Both the position numbers and the translations under genes were made by a program. Shown here piece by piece: positions 17,504-27,320 of a stretch of DNA of 64,000 nucleotides. The notes beneath the pieces were generated by a model. That model made no database searches. It was not told the DNA's origin and saw nothing but the letters and a program-made list of their open reading frames with translations. The stretch's first letter is position 1. Each line of letters starts with the position of its first letter. Where the stretch lies: contig JAGYJG010000001.1 in assembly GCA_018402155.1 (NCBI GenBank), positions 1,880,501-1,944,500 of the forward strand. The letters run 5' to 3'. Source of the DNA: Bacteroidia bacterium. GTDB taxonomy: Bacteria; Bacteroidota; Bacteroidia; NS11-12g; UBA9320.

Positions 17504-18706
17504 TCATAGCTTTTTCAAAAGACTCTTAGGCAAAGCGTCTTTATGCACCATAAAATTTATGGTTTTGTAAGCCACATAGGCCATACTTGCATAGAAATAT
17601 CCATCGCAATAATTGCTTTCTGTTCCCCAGCTATTTTTAACAATAAAATATTCGTTACCATTTTGGTCTATTACCAAACCTGTGAGATGCATTCCATGGT
17701 CATCTGTAGTAAGGTAATTATCAAAAGCAACTTGCCTCATTTCCTGCGTTATTTTCTTCTCAATACCTGGCGTATCAAATTGTGTACCCTCTTTTACGGC
17801 GCCCGCATCATTAAAATGAGTATTGTCTTTTCCTTTCGCTTTTAGTGCATCTTCATTTTCGGGCACTATAGCCAGTCCATCTCTGAAACTAAATCCTTTT
17901 TCGCTAACATCTGCAGCCCATCCTATGCTAAAACCATTTTTAATGGCATTGGTCATTAGATTCATCATTTCCTCCAGTGGCACATTTTCTATCTCTTCCC
18001 ATATCCAATTATCCGGCACCTCTAGCGCAAAATCTTCATAAAAAGGATGATGAGTGTATGAGCCAATAACTATATAATCATCCATATCTAGCGCTAAACT
18101 TTTTGCAAAATCCTGTGGAGTGTAGCTTTGTCCATTGTACGTAAAGTTTTCTGGAACTTCACCTAAGTAGGAATCAAGCACGGCATTAAAGGCCTTTTTC
18201 CAACTAGTAGTTAGTTTTTGCTGTTTATTTGCTATCACTGCGTCGAGTATTCCTTTTAGCACGGCTTCCATCTCGCTATGATTATGCTTTTCCAATCCGT
18301 AGTTTAATCCCACATATGCTTCCTGAGGCACTATACCATATTTTTTTATCACATAAGGTATATCGTGAAAAGCACCTCCCTGGCCAAAATTACTATTCCC
18401 ATGCATACGCACATAGCGTTCAGCCTTATCCTCGTATGCTTTACGGACCACATACATTTCACTAAGTTTATGCTTGCCTTTACCCGTGCGTATGAGCTCA
18501 CTCTCTATAAAACTTAGTGCGCTAAAACTCCAGCAGGTTCCAGTACGACTTTGATTTTGCACGTCGGTTGCTTCTAAATCTTTTTGAACGCTAAAAATGT
18601 AATTGCCATTTTTCTTGTTTCTCAAGGTATCTTGGGCCTGAAGTTGATACTGAAATAAAAATAAGCTACATATTAACAAGGCTGATACAAATGAATATTT
18701 TGTCAT
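17504..18706 (-). CDS. Secreted papain-fold cysteine peptidase (C1, bleomycin-hydrolase-like)
   Basis: 400-residue exported peptidase with an N-terminal signal region (ALLICSLFLFQYQLQAQ). The active-site Cys lies in TGTCWSFSALSFIESEL (about residues 56-72), the His in DDHGMHLTGLVID and the Asn in FIVKNSWGTESNYCDGY near the C-terminus. The long stretch between Cys and His, and segments such as SEMYVVRKAYEDKAERYVRM and GGAFHDIPYVIKKYGIVP, match the C1B aminopeptidase C/bleomycin hydrolase group, here secreted rather than cytosolic. Lacks a T9SS domain. It is divergent from the M1 peptidase gene that begins 90 bases away. Confidence 0.93.
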   Translation of the reverse strand: MTKYSFVSALLICSLFLFQYQLQAQDTLRNKKNGNYIFSVQKDLEATDVQNQSRTGTCWSFSALSFIESELIRTGKGKHKLSEMYVVRKAYEDKAERYVRMHGNSNFGQGGAFHDIPYVIKKYGIVPQEAYVGLNYGLEKHNHSEMEAVLKGILDAVIANKQQKLTTSWKKAFNAVLDSYLGEVPENFTYNGQSYTPQDFAKSLALDMDDYIVIGSYTHHPFYEDFALEVPDNWIWEEIENVPLEEMMNLMTNAIKNGFSIGWAADVSEKGFSFRDGLAIVPENEDALKAKGKDNTHFNDAGAVKEGTQFDTPGIEKKITQEMRQVAFDNYLTTDDHGMHLTGLVIDQNGNEYFIVKNSWGTESNYCDGYFYASMAYVAYKTINFMVHKDALPKSLLKKL

Positions 18707-18775
18707 AAGGCTGCTAAATTAAACCATTTTATAAAAATATGATTCAGAAATAGACTAAGTAGAAAAATAGAACGG

Positions 18776-18783
18776 TAAATTTG
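18776..18783 (+). promoter_or_regulatory. -7 promoter element for the M1 peptidase gene
   Basis: TAAATTTG is an exact TAnnTTTG match 13 bases before the ATG. No clear -33 TTG is at standard distance. Confidence 0.55.
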
Positions 18784-18796
18784 TTTCCTATTTGTG

Positions 18797-20734
18797 ATGC
18801 GATATATTGTTTTCATACTGCAATTTCTGTTTGTGTTTCATACAAATGCTCAAAACACCTATGCCCAAGACATGGAAGCACTAATAAAAAGTGAGGGACA
18901 ATCCTTCGTAGCAAAGACTAAATTTAAAAACAAACGCAGCGGGAATCAATATGACTTAATATACCAAAAATTGTATTTGCGTATAGACTCCCTCGCTCCA
19001 AGAAATAGAAAAATAGAAGGAAATGTATACGCCAAATTACTGGCCTCTGAAGATGATTTCACAACTTTCACCTTTGACCTAACAAGCAACATGGTGGTAG
19101 ATTCCGTGAAAATAAATGATAAAATAGCCAATTTCAGTAGAATGGGACATGAGATTTTGCTCACAGTGCCGCCACAAACTATTGGTAGTGAAATAACATC
19201 ACAGATATTCTATCATGGCGATCCAAGTAAGAGTGACAATCGTGCATTTAGCTATGACTACCAGCGAGATGGCCCTATAGTGTGGACACTCTCACAGCCA
19301 TACGGTGCATTTGGTTGGTGGCCGTGCAAACAGCAACTTGTAGACAAAATAGACTCCTTAGATATGCACATACACATTCCCAAAGGCAATAAAGCTGCAG
19401 GTATGGGCATACTTACAGCAGTAGATACCTTGGCTGATAGTAGCCTTATTTTTAAGTGGAAACATCGTCACCCAATTAGCACATATTTGGTAGCAGTAAC
19501 AATATCAAATTTTTATGAAGAAAGCCACTATATACCCCTCAGCGGCGGAGATAGTGTTTTTCACTTAGACTATCTATATCCCGCCTATAAGCCTGCTGCA
19601 GACACTTTACGTCTCGCCATAAATGGGATGATGCGCACTTTTGATAGTCTTTTTGGTGCTTACCCATTCAAAAACGAAAAACACGGCCATGTAATGTTTG
19701 GTAGAGGCGGTGGTATGGAGCACCAAACTATGAGTTCTATGGCTCATTTACGTTTCGACCTTATGGCACACGAGCTTGGGCACCAATGGTTTGGAAATAA
19801 AATAACATGCGGATCTTGGCAAGACCTTTGGCTCAATGAGGGGTGGGCTACCTATACCAATGCTGTAGCACGAGAGTTTCACAAAAGCAAGGACGAGCAT
19901 CGCAGTTTTCTGCGCGAGAGCATCGTGAGTGCCACACGGCCAGACGGAGGCTCACTTTATGCATATGATACCTCCGATGTACGGACCCTTTTTGATGGAG
20001 ACATACGATACAATAAAGGCAGCGCAGTGCTTCATCAATTGCGCTGGGAAGTAGGAGACAGTGCTTTTTTTGCCGGCACCAGAAACTACATGGCCAATGC
20101 CGATTTCTGCTACGGTTTTGCATATACAACTGACTTTCAAGATGCTATAGAAGAGGCTAGCGGCCAAAATTTAGCTCCGTTTTTTGAACGATATGTTTAC
20201 CTTGAAGGTTATCCAATACTCACTACTCGCTGGAATAGGGTAAACGCAGGAGATCTCAGAATACAAATAAACCAGAAGACCTCTCACCCATCTGTATCTT
20301 TTTTTCCACTCAAAATTCCTTTTAAAGCAAAAGGTGCTGGAAAAGATACTATGCTTATAATTGAACATCGTACAGCTAGTCAAGAAACAATCATACCACT
20401 AGGATTTAGAGTGTCATCCTTAGAATTTGACCCTGACTATTGGCTTCTCGCACGCAATACGTTAATACAAGGTACTCATGTCGATTTATCTTCTGTCCAA
20501 GTATTTCCAAACCCGAGCACCAACGAACTTTCTATATTTTTGCAGGACAAAAAAGTAGATAGACTAGAAGTGCTAGACCTATATGGAAGAGTCATACAAA
20601 TGATAGATGTAGAAACGCTCAAAGACGGCACAACCACAATTAATATTGCAGAACTAACCAATGGAGTTTACCTCATACGAGCCACTGCTGGAGGAGAAAA
20701 GGCAGTAGCAAAGTTTACTAAAGCCGCTATTTAA
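18797..20734 (+). CDS. Secreted M1-family zinc aminopeptidase with T9SS sorting domain
   Basis: 645-residue metallopeptidase from ATG 18797 (a GTG directly before it gives one extra Met). Signal peptide: FILQFLFVFHTNAQ. The zinc site is complete: HELGH at 325-329 and Glu348 in LNEGWATY (HEXXH-X18-E). The exopeptidase loop reads GGGMEHQTM, with His where aminopeptidase N has Asn (GAMEN), a variant I associate with secreted Bacteroidota members. The last 80 residues (VQVFPNPSTNELSIFL, LYGRVIQ, NGVYLIRATAGG) are a type A T9SS C-terminal domain, so the enzyme is predicted on the cell surface or outside the cell. Confidence 0.95.
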   Translation: MRYIVFILQFLFVFHTNAQNTYAQDMEALIKSEGQSFVAKTKFKNKRSGNQYDLIYQKLYLRIDSLAPRNRKIEGNVYAKLLASEDDFTTFTFDLTSNMVVDSVKINDKIANFSRMGHEILLTVPPQTIGSEITSQIFYHGDPSKSDNRAFSYDYQRDGPIVWTLSQPYGAFGWWPCKQQLVDKIDSLDMHIHIPKGNKAAGMGILTAVDTLADSSLIFKWKHRHPISTYLVAVTISNFYEESHYIPLSGGDSVFHLDYLYPAYKPAADTLRLAINGMMRTFDSLFGAYPFKNEKHGHVMFGRGGGMEHQTMSSMAHLRFDLMAHELGHQWFGNKITCGSWQDLWLNEGWATYTNAVAREFHKSKDEHRSFLRESIVSATRPDGGSLYAYDTSDVRTLFDGDIRYNKGSAVLHQLRWEVGDSAFFAGTRNYMANADFCYGFAYTTDFQDAIEEASGQNLAPFFERYVYLEGYPILTTRWNRVNAGDLRIQINQKTSHPSVSFFPLKIPFKAKGAGKDTMLIIEHRTASQETIIPLGFRVSSLEFDPDYWLLARNTLIQGTHVDLSSVQVFPNPSTNELSIFLQDKKVDRLEVLDLYGRVIQMIDVETLKDGTTTINIAELTNGVYLIRATAGGEKAVAKFTKAAI

Positions 20735-21027
20735 TGCTTCAAAATACATAAACTTAGCTAACTCGGATTTTTAGAAAAATTATGTGCCATTTTTAGGTTA
20801 CTATTCGAGCCCAACCACAATTATTTCAAGAATTTAAACATTGTTACACGTTATCTTTCTAGTGTTATTGAAGACAGTTATTTCTTTCATCAACAAACCA
20901 GTCATCAATGTCGCACGCAGACCAAACTACAATATTGTACAATACAAAAGGCTGGCATAGTATCACTTCGGTAGACTAGAAGCTTTTAAAATAGCACGTC
21001 AGTATGCGAATAGTTCAAATTTACCTG

Positions 21028-22818
21028 CTAAAAGCAATACTCATTTTCACTTATCACCTTCTCTGCTATTTTCTTGCGTAAGGCAATAATGTTGATCATT
21101 GGGTATTTAGTAAAGCGTTTTAATCCCATGTGCATCATCACTAACATGTCGTCTTTGGCAAATGCTGCAAGTGCGTGTTTGCCAGCTAAATATACTCGCT
21201 CCATAGCATCGTTCGTAAAACATTGCGTCATGGCTATTTGATATTCGCAGGCTTCTTCTCCTTTTAAAGCAATTAACTTTTCGGTGCGAAGTAATGTACT
21301 TTCTGCCGTGAAAACATCAATAACCATATCGGCAAGATTTATTAGTATCTCTTGCTGTTTTTCCAGTTCCATCATATACTTTTTAGCTGCTGCTCCAGCT
21401 ACCATTAGTATAGCTTTTTTAGCTTGTACAATACTTTTACGCTCTTGGTACAGTGCAGATCCATCACCTTCGTCCCCAAAATCTGGTATTTCCATCAACT
21501 CTTCTTGAATTTGCATAGCAGGACCCATCAAGTCCAATTCACCTTTCAGCGCTTTTTTCATCAGTTGTCCTACGGCAAGCATTCGGTTAATTTCATTGGT
21601 TCCTTCAAATATGCGGTTGATTCTACTATCGCGGTACATACTCGCCACAGGATATTCCTCTGAATATCCTGTTCCACCAAATATCTGAACCGATTCATCT
21701 ACCACATAATCCAAAGTTTCAGAACCTAATACTTTTAGAATAGCGCACTCAATATTATACTCTTCCGCAGCTAGCAGTTTGGCTAATGGTTTTTCAGTGC
21801 CACTTGCTACTAGCTCGCTTATTTTCTCCTGAATCATCCCCGAAATTCGATAGGTAGCACTTTCCGTAGCGAAGGTTTTGATAGTCATTTCACCTATTTT
21901 ATGTTGAATAGCCCCAAAACTACTAATAGGCGCACCAAATTGATGGCGTTCGTTGGCATATTTTACTGCAATATCTATACTTTTTTTGCTGCCTCCCATG
22001 ACCATGGCACCTAATTTATAGCGACCAATATTGAGCACATTGAAAGCGATTTTATGGCCTTTGCCTATTTCACCCAAAAGGTTATTTTTAGGGACTCTTA
22101 CGTTTTCGAAAAACACTTGACGTGTACTACTTCCTTTGATGCCGAGTTTAACTTCCTCGTCTCCTAAGGTTAGGCCAGGCGCGCCTTGCTCCACTAAAAA
22201 TGCAGTGAATTTATTGCCATCTACTTGTGCAAACACTGTAAATAAATCAGCAAATCCTGCATTGGTAATCCACATTTTTTGGCCAGTTATTACCCATTCA
22301 TCTCCATCTAAAATGGCTTTGGTTTTGGCTGCTAGAGCATCACTTCCGCTATCTGGTTCGGTAAGGCAGTAAGCTGCTTTTATGCTGCCGTTTCCTAAAC
22401 CAGGCAGGTATTTTTCTTTTTGTTCTTCCGTTCCATAGTACAAAATAGGTAAGGTGCCTATTCCTGTATGAGCCGCCAAAGCCACGCTAAAGCTTTGGCT
22501 TTTGCCAAGTTCTTCGCTAAGTACAGATTCCGTATTGAAATCTACTGCCATCCCACCGTATTCTTCGGGTAAAGCTGCACTTAGCATTCCTAAGTCTGCT
22601 GCTTTTTCCATAAGTTCTGGGATCAGGTGCGGATTTTCTAGCTGTTTATCAATTTTAGCACGTAAGTGATTGACTTCTTTTTCTAGAAAATCTCGAGTCA
22701 TTTCACGGAACATTTTTTGTTCTTCATTAATTTCTTCTGGTACGAATGTACTCTGGGCGTCCTGATTTTTGATGAGGAATTCGCCGCCAATTAAGTTTTT
22801 ATTTCTTTCTGTTGACAT
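21028..22818 (-). CDS. fadE: Acyl-CoA dehydrogenase (FadE type)
   Basis: Flavoprotein that introduces the first double bond of fatty-acid beta-oxidation. 596 residues, close to the long Bacillus FadE type, with a C-terminal helical extension of about 190 residues after the catalytic core. Motifs: LPEEYGGMAVDFNTESVLSE (N-terminal helices), AYCLTEPDSGSDALAAKT and MWITNAGFADLFTVFAQ (FAD and substrate), ESVQIFGGTGYSEEYPVASM followed by YRDSRINRIFEGTNEINRM (FAD-binding and active-site Glu region). Last gene of the TetR-fadN-fadA-fadE block, transcribed leftward; a four-helix-bundle gene lies just upstream. Confidence 0.95.
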   Translation of the reverse strand: MSTERNKNLIGGEFLIKNQDAQSTFVPEEINEEQKMFREMTRDFLEKEVNHLRAKIDKQLENPHLIPELMEKAADLGMLSAALPEEYGGMAVDFNTESVLSEELGKSQSFSVALAAHTGIGTLPILYYGTEEQKEKYLPGLGNGSIKAAYCLTEPDSGSDALAAKTKAILDGDEWVITGQKMWITNAGFADLFTVFAQVDGNKFTAFLVEQGAPGLTLGDEEVKLGIKGSSTRQVFFENVRVPKNNLLGEIGKGHKIAFNVLNIGRYKLGAMVMGGSKKSIDIAVKYANERHQFGAPISSFGAIQHKIGEMTIKTFATESATYRISGMIQEKISELVASGTEKPLAKLLAAEEYNIECAILKVLGSETLDYVVDESVQIFGGTGYSEEYPVASMYRDSRINRIFEGTNEINRMLAVGQLMKKALKGELDLMGPAMQIQEELMEIPDFGDEGDGSALYQERKSIVQAKKAILMVAGAAAKKYMMELEKQQEILINLADMVIDVFTAESTLLRTEKLIALKGEEACEYQIAMTQCFTNDAMERVYLAGKHALAAFAKDDMLVMMHMGLKRFTKYPMINIIALRKKIAEKVISENEYCF

Positions 22819-22843
22819 ATGATTTAGGATTTAAGACTTAGGA

Positions 22844-23209
22844 TTATTTGTCGAGTGTGTTTATTAATTTAAAAATTGAATTATCTATGTGTATCAGTTT
22901 TTCGATTATTAAATCAACTGACTCTTGGTTTGTTATTTCTAGTTTAGCTGCAACGGATAATAATGTGATTACTTCGGCAATGCTTCCTTTTGATATATAT
23001 AAAAATCGAATGAAATCTGGATTTGTTCCTCGCGCAGAACCTTCAGCGATATTTGATGGAATAGACACTCCAGCTCGTTGAATTTGAGAAATTATACCAT
23101 ACTTTTCTTCTCTGGAATACTTCGCCGCTTCTTTGTATATTTCACCAACCAGGTCAATCGCTTCTTCCCAAACTTTTAATTTCCTGAAATTATGATCCGT
23201 TCTATTCAT
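22844..23209 (-). CDS. Four-helix bundle protein (S23/IVS-encoded family)
   Basis: 121-residue all-helical protein of the TIGR02436 four-helix bundle family, first known from intervening sequences of 23S rRNA genes. Hallmarks: FRKLKVWEEAIDLVGEIY, then SQIQRAGVSIPSNIAEGSAR (about 41-60) and FIRFLYISKGSIAEV (about 67-81). Full length with no disruption. It sits between fadA and fadE on the same strand with AT-rich flanks. These genes are frequently scattered through Bacteroidota genomes; the cellular role is unknown. A broken relative lies 1.4 kb away on the other side of fadA. Confidence 0.92.
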   Translation of the reverse strand: MNRTDHNFRKLKVWEEAIDLVGEIYKEAAKYSREEKYGIISQIQRAGVSIPSNIAEGSARGTNPDFIRFLYISKGSIAEVITLLSVAAKLEITNQESVDLIIEKLIHIDNSIFKLINTLDK

Positions 23210-23302
23210 TTAATTTATTATGTGAAATATGATTTAGAGAATATATATTGATTAGAAAAAGTCATATATCTTATATCATTCTTCTTAAATCAGCTTTAAA
23301 AT

Positions 23303-24484
23303 CTAAAGCCTTTCAACCACTGCCGCTATTCCTTGTCCTCCACCTATACATGCTGTAACCATTCCATATCTTTGATTTCTCAAATTCATTTCTTCTAAAA
23401 TCTGTACTGTAAGTTTAGCTCCTGTACAACCCAATGGGTGTCCTAAACTTATAGCTCCGCCATTTACATTCACAATATCTGGATTGATGTTCAGCCCTCG
23501 CATTACTGCCAAACTTTGTGAAGCAAAGGCTTCATTCAGTTCTATTTGATCTATATCCATTAGGTTCAGACCTGCTCTAATGAGCGCTTTAGGTATAGCC
23601 TCCATTGGACCAATGCCCATGTAGCGCGGATGCACACCTACAGAAACACTACTCACTAATCTGGCTTTGGGTTCTAGCCCGAGTGATTTCATCATTTTTT
23701 CACTCATCACCAATACAAAACTAGCTCCGTCACTGGTTTGTGAGCTGTTTCCTGCGGTAACGCTTCCATATTTTTTGAATGCAGGCCGCAGTTTTGCAAG
23801 TACTTCAGGTGCGGTATCTACCCTTGGTCCCTCATCGGTATCTACTATATATTTTGTAGTTACTCTTTTGTTAGTATTGACATCAAAATCTACTTGCTCC
23901 ACCTCAAAAGGAACTATTTGAGATTTGAATTTTCCTTCATTTAAAGCTTTTAGCGCTTTTTGGTGAGATCCAAATGCAAATGCATCCTGGTCTTCTCTGC
24001 TGATGTTATATTTTGTAGCTACTTCTTCAGCAGTCAATCCCATTCCCAAAAAATAATCGGCGTGATCTTTTGCTATCGCGTAGTTGGGCACGGTTTTGTA
24101 GCCTACTGTCGGCACTAGGCTCATACTTTCAGTACCACCAGCAATTATGCAGTCAGCTAATCCTGCTTTTATTTTAGCAACAGCCATAGTAATGGTTTCT
24201 ATCCCACTTCCGCAATATCTGTTTACTGTTACACCAGGCACTTCCATTGGGAGTTTACTCTTCATCCCTACCCAGCGGGCCATTTGCAGGCCTTGCTCTG
24301 CTTCGGGCACTGCATTTCCTACGATGAGGTCATCTACCGTAGAAGGGTCAAACCCTGGAGTATTCTCAATTAAGTAATCAATCACAGCAGCTCCCAAATC
24401 CACAGGACTTGTAAATCTGAAACCGCCTCTGCCTGCTTTTCCTACTGCGGTTCTGTATCCGTTTATAATATATGCTTCGTTCAT
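23303..24484 (-). CDS. fadA: Acetyl-CoA C-acyltransferase (thiolase)
   Basis: Cleaves 3-ketoacyl-CoA with CoA, the last step of beta-oxidation. 393 residues, standard thiolase length. The nucleophile is Cys91 in [14 protein letters not shown]; the His lies in [19 protein letters not shown] and the second Cys in [14 protein letters not shown] close to the C-terminus. [17 protein letters not shown] (the family NEAFA signature) is also present. It lies between fadN and fadE in the order of Bacillus fadNAE, though four-helix-bundle sequences have been inserted on both sides. Confidence 0.96.
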   Translation of the reverse strand: MNEAYIINGYRTAVGKAGRGGFRFTSPVDLGAAVIDYLIENTPGFDPSTVDDLIVGNAVPEAEQGLQMARWVGMKSKLPMEVPGVTVNRYCGSGIETITMAVAKIKAGLADCIIAGGTESMSLVPTVGYKTVPNYAIAKDHADYFLGMGLTAEEVATKYNISREDQDAFAFGSHQKALKALNEGKFKSQIVPFEVEQVDFDVNTNKRVTTKYIVDTDEGPRVDTAPEVLAKLRPAFKKYGSVTAGNSSQTSDGASFVLVMSEKMMKSLGLEPKARLVSSVSVGVHPRYMGIGPMEAIPKALIRAGLNLMDIDQIELNEAFASQSLAVMRGLNINPDIVNVNGGAISLGHPLGCTGAKLTVQILEEMNLRNQRYGMVTACIGGGQGIAAVVERL

Positions 24485-24506
24485 TAGATTTATAGATTAT
24501 TAGAGG

Positions 24507-24909
24507 TTAGATTTTTAGAATATATAGTTGTTTTATTTCTGATTTCCATTTATGTCTTTTTATTACTTTTTCTCTGAATGCATAAAGCATTTTTTGCAAT
24601 TCTATTGATTCATTTTCAAACCTTTACAATTCATTATGAGACATATAGCCTAAGTCGAAAGAGTGAATCAAACATCCTTGCACTTCTTTCATACTGCCAT
24701 GCTATGTCGAGAAAGTTCGCAAGCTGTTTGTCTGTAGCTCTTCCTGTGCCTCCAATTATATTCAGAGAAGACGAAACACTAGCCCTTCTCATCTGAGAGA
24801 CTAAATCATACTTCTCTTCTGTTGGATATTGTTTAGTTAGCTTATAAATAGCTACAATAAATACTCTTGTTCGTTTCCAAATAATAAGCTCTTTAAAATT
24901 ATGTTTCAT
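24507..24909 (-). pseudogene. Broken four-helix bundle (S23-family) gene
   Basis: The frame from 24909 starts normally (MKHNFKELIIWKRTRVFIVA, then SQMRRASVSSSLNI and GRATDKQLANFLDIAWQ) but then loses the family pattern and stops at 24634. In the adjacent frame the sequence resumes as family-like MKEVQGCLIHSFDLGYMSHNEL, meets an in-frame TAA, and continues past it (RFENESIELQKMLYAF and on) to a final TAA at 24507-24509. So one frameshift near 24692-24700 and one nonsense codon have destroyed an otherwise full-length gene of about 130 codons. The family's SNIAEGSGR signature has also decayed to LNIIGGTGR. Confidence 0.75.
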
Positions 24910-24953
24910 TATTGTATTTCTCTAAAAATCTATGACACTAAATGTCTAAAAAT

Positions 24954-27320
24954 CTAATTTCTCAACGGTTTCCCAGTCTTCAAAATATGCTGAATTCTCT
25001 CCAATGTTTTTCGTTCCCCAAGTAAACTCAAAAACGCTTCTCTTTCTAAATTTAATAAGTATTGCTCGGTTACTTTGGTAGGTTGGGTGAGGTCACCGCC
25101 GGCCATTACAAAGGCTAATTTCTTGCCAATGAGCATATCATGCTCGCTAGCATAGCCGCTTATGCCAAATGCTTCTACTCCTGAATACAAGGCGCCCAAA
25201 GCAGTTCGTCCGAGTACCAAAATATCATCTCTTTGTGGTTTTTGTACATAGCCATCGTGGGCGAGTTCTAGCACTTTTCTTTTAGCTTCTGCTATCACTC
25301 TGTTACCGTTTACTACTACTTCGTCTTTGTCGTGGTGCATTACACCTATTTCAAAAGCCTCATGTGCTGAAGTAGCTACTTTTGCAGTGGCAATAGTTTG
25401 GAAACGCTCGATGAGTGTAGGTAATTGTGGGTCGCCAGTATAAAAACTATCGCTTGTACGCACCACAAATTCTTTGGTACCTCCACCCCCTGGAATTAGT
25501 CCTGCTCCCGCTTCTACCAAACCAATATACGTTTCTGCTGCTGCAACGGCGCTATCTGCATGCAGGGTCATTTCACAGCCACCACCCAGAGTGAGACCAT
25601 GAGGCGCCATTACAACGGGTATGCTACTGTATCTTAGCCGCATCACCGTATTTTGAAAATATTTGATGGCCATATTAAGCTCATCAAATTCTTGTTCTAT
25701 GGCCAGCATCAGCATCATAGCCAAATTTGCCCCTGCAGAGAAATTCGGAGCGTCATTGCCAATTACCAAGCCTTTCCAACCTTGTGTTTCTGCCATATCT
25801 ATGGATTTATTGATAGCTGCTAAAGTGCCGCTTCCGATAGCGTTCATTTTTGAATGAAATTCTAGACATAGAACGCCATCGCCTATGTCATGCAGGGTAG
25901 CTTCAGAGTTTTTATAGACTGGCTCTTGATCTCGGTAATTGTCCAAGATGGTAAATGCTTCGGTTCCTGGCACTACATCATAACGTTGTGAAGCAATATT
26001 GTAATACTTGCGTCTGCCGTTTTCTGATTTATAGAATGTAGTATTGCCATTAGATTTGAATTCGGCAATCCATTGAGGAATGACATATCCTGCCTTTTCT
26101 ATTTCAGATAATACCTTTCCAAATCCAATCATATCCCAAGTTTCAAAGGGGCCTACTTCCCACCCAAAGCCCGCTTTTAAGGCATCGTCTATTTGGTACA
26201 AATCATCTGCAATTTCAGGAATTCTATTGGCAGAATAGGCCAAAATAGCAGCAGTAACATCGTGATAAAAATCGGAGGCTGCATCGCCTCCATCAAATAA
26301 TATACTCAATTTACTTTTAAGTCTATTCGCCTTTTTAGCCTTACCAATGCTATCAAAACGTGGCTTATCTTGGGGTTTATACTCCAAAGAATGTAAATCC
26401 AATGCCTCTATCACACGACTTCCATCAACTGCGTTAGTTTTTTTGTAAAAACCCTGGCCAGTTTTATCTCCTAACCAGTTATTTTCAAGCATTTTTTCTA
26501 AAAACGAAGGGATAGCGAACCACTCTTTCATCTCATCAGTAGGACAGTTTTCACTCACACCATTGGCCACTTTAACTAAGGTATCCAAACCCACCAAATC
26601 TGAAGTTCTGAATGTAGCTGACTTTGGTCTACCAGACACAGGACCAGTAATGGTATCTACGGCTTCTATACTGAGTTTATGTTTTTGCATCATTTTAAAA
26701 ATGGTCATAATGCTAAACACACCAATTCTATTGGCAATAAAAGCGGGAGTATCTTTACATTTAACGGTTGTTTTTCCGAGGAATAAATCGCCATAGTGCA
26801 AGAAGAAATCAACGACTTCGGGTTTGGTTTTGGAAGAAGGAATAATTTCTAAGAGTTTCAAATATCTAGGTGGGTTGAAAAAGTGGGTGCCACAAAAATG
26901 AGCCGCAAAATCATCGCTTCTACCCTCGAGCATCATCTCAATGGGAATGCCAGAGGTATTAGAAGTAATCAAACTGCCGGGTTTTCTGTGTTTTTCCACC
27001 TTTTCGAAAAGTGATTTTTTGATATCTAATCGCTCAATTATCACTTCTATAATCCAATCGTAGTCCTTTATTTGGAAAAGATGATCATCAAAATTACCTG
27101 TTTTTATTCGGTTAGTAAAAGATTGGGCATAGATAGGCGAAGGACTTGATTTTAGTGCAGCATCGAGTGCAACATCTGCCATATTTCTTTCATCCTTTTT
27201 CAAATCGAGAAGGAGTACTTCAAGTCCAATATTGGCAAAATGACAGGCAATTTGACTACCCATTACACCCGAGCCTAGTACGGCAACTTTTTTTATTTTT
27301 TGGTTGACATTAGATATCAT
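24954..27320 (-). CDS. fadN: 3-hydroxyacyl-CoA dehydrogenase / enoyl-CoA hydratase
   Basis: Bifunctional beta-oxidation enzyme, 788 residues, matching Bacillus FadN in length and order (dehydrogenase first, hydratase last). The N-terminal Rossmann motif is VAVLGSGVMGSQIACHFANI (about 13-32); GTHFFNPPRYLKLLEIIPS and GFGWEVGPFETWDMIGF mark the dehydrogenase halves. The hydratase domain carries NFSAGANLAMM, GLTLGGGCEMTLHADS and GLVEAGAGLIPGGGGTKE (about 560-665). The start overlaps the end of the TetR gene by 11 bases, so the two are co-transcribed. Substrate chain length is not readable from sequence. Confidence 0.96.
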   Translation of the reverse strand: MISNVNQKIKKVAVLGSGVMGSQIACHFANIGLEVLLLDLKKDERNMADVALDAALKSSPSPIYAQSFTNRIKTGNFDDHLFQIKDYDWIIEVIIERLDIKKSLFEKVEKHRKPGSLITSNTSGIPIEMMLEGRSDDFAAHFCGTHFFNPPRYLKLLEIIPSSKTKPEVVDFFLHYGDLFLGKTTVKCKDTPAFIANRIGVFSIMTIFKMMQKHKLSIEAVDTITGPVSGRPKSATFRTSDLVGLDTLVKVANGVSENCPTDEMKEWFAIPSFLEKMLENNWLGDKTGQGFYKKTNAVDGSRVIEALDLHSLEYKPQDKPRFDSIGKAKKANRLKSKLSILFDGGDAASDFYHDVTAAILAYSANRIPEIADDLYQIDDALKAGFGWEVGPFETWDMIGFGKVLSEIEKAGYVIPQWIAEFKSNGNTTFYKSENGRRKYYNIASQRYDVVPGTEAFTILDNYRDQEPVYKNSEATLHDIGDGVLCLEFHSKMNAIGSGTLAAINKSIDMAETQGWKGLVIGNDAPNFSAGANLAMMLMLAIEQEFDELNMAIKYFQNTVMRLRYSSIPVVMAPHGLTLGGGCEMTLHADSAVAAAETYIGLVEAGAGLIPGGGGTKEFVVRTSDSFYTGDPQLPTLIERFQTIATAKVATSAHEAFEIGVMHHDKDEVVVNGNRVIAEAKRKVLELAHDGYVQKPQRDDILVLGRTALGALYSGVEAFGISGYASEHDMLIGKKLAFVMAGGDLTQPTKVTEQYLLNLEREAFLSLLGERKTLERIQHILKTGKPLRN

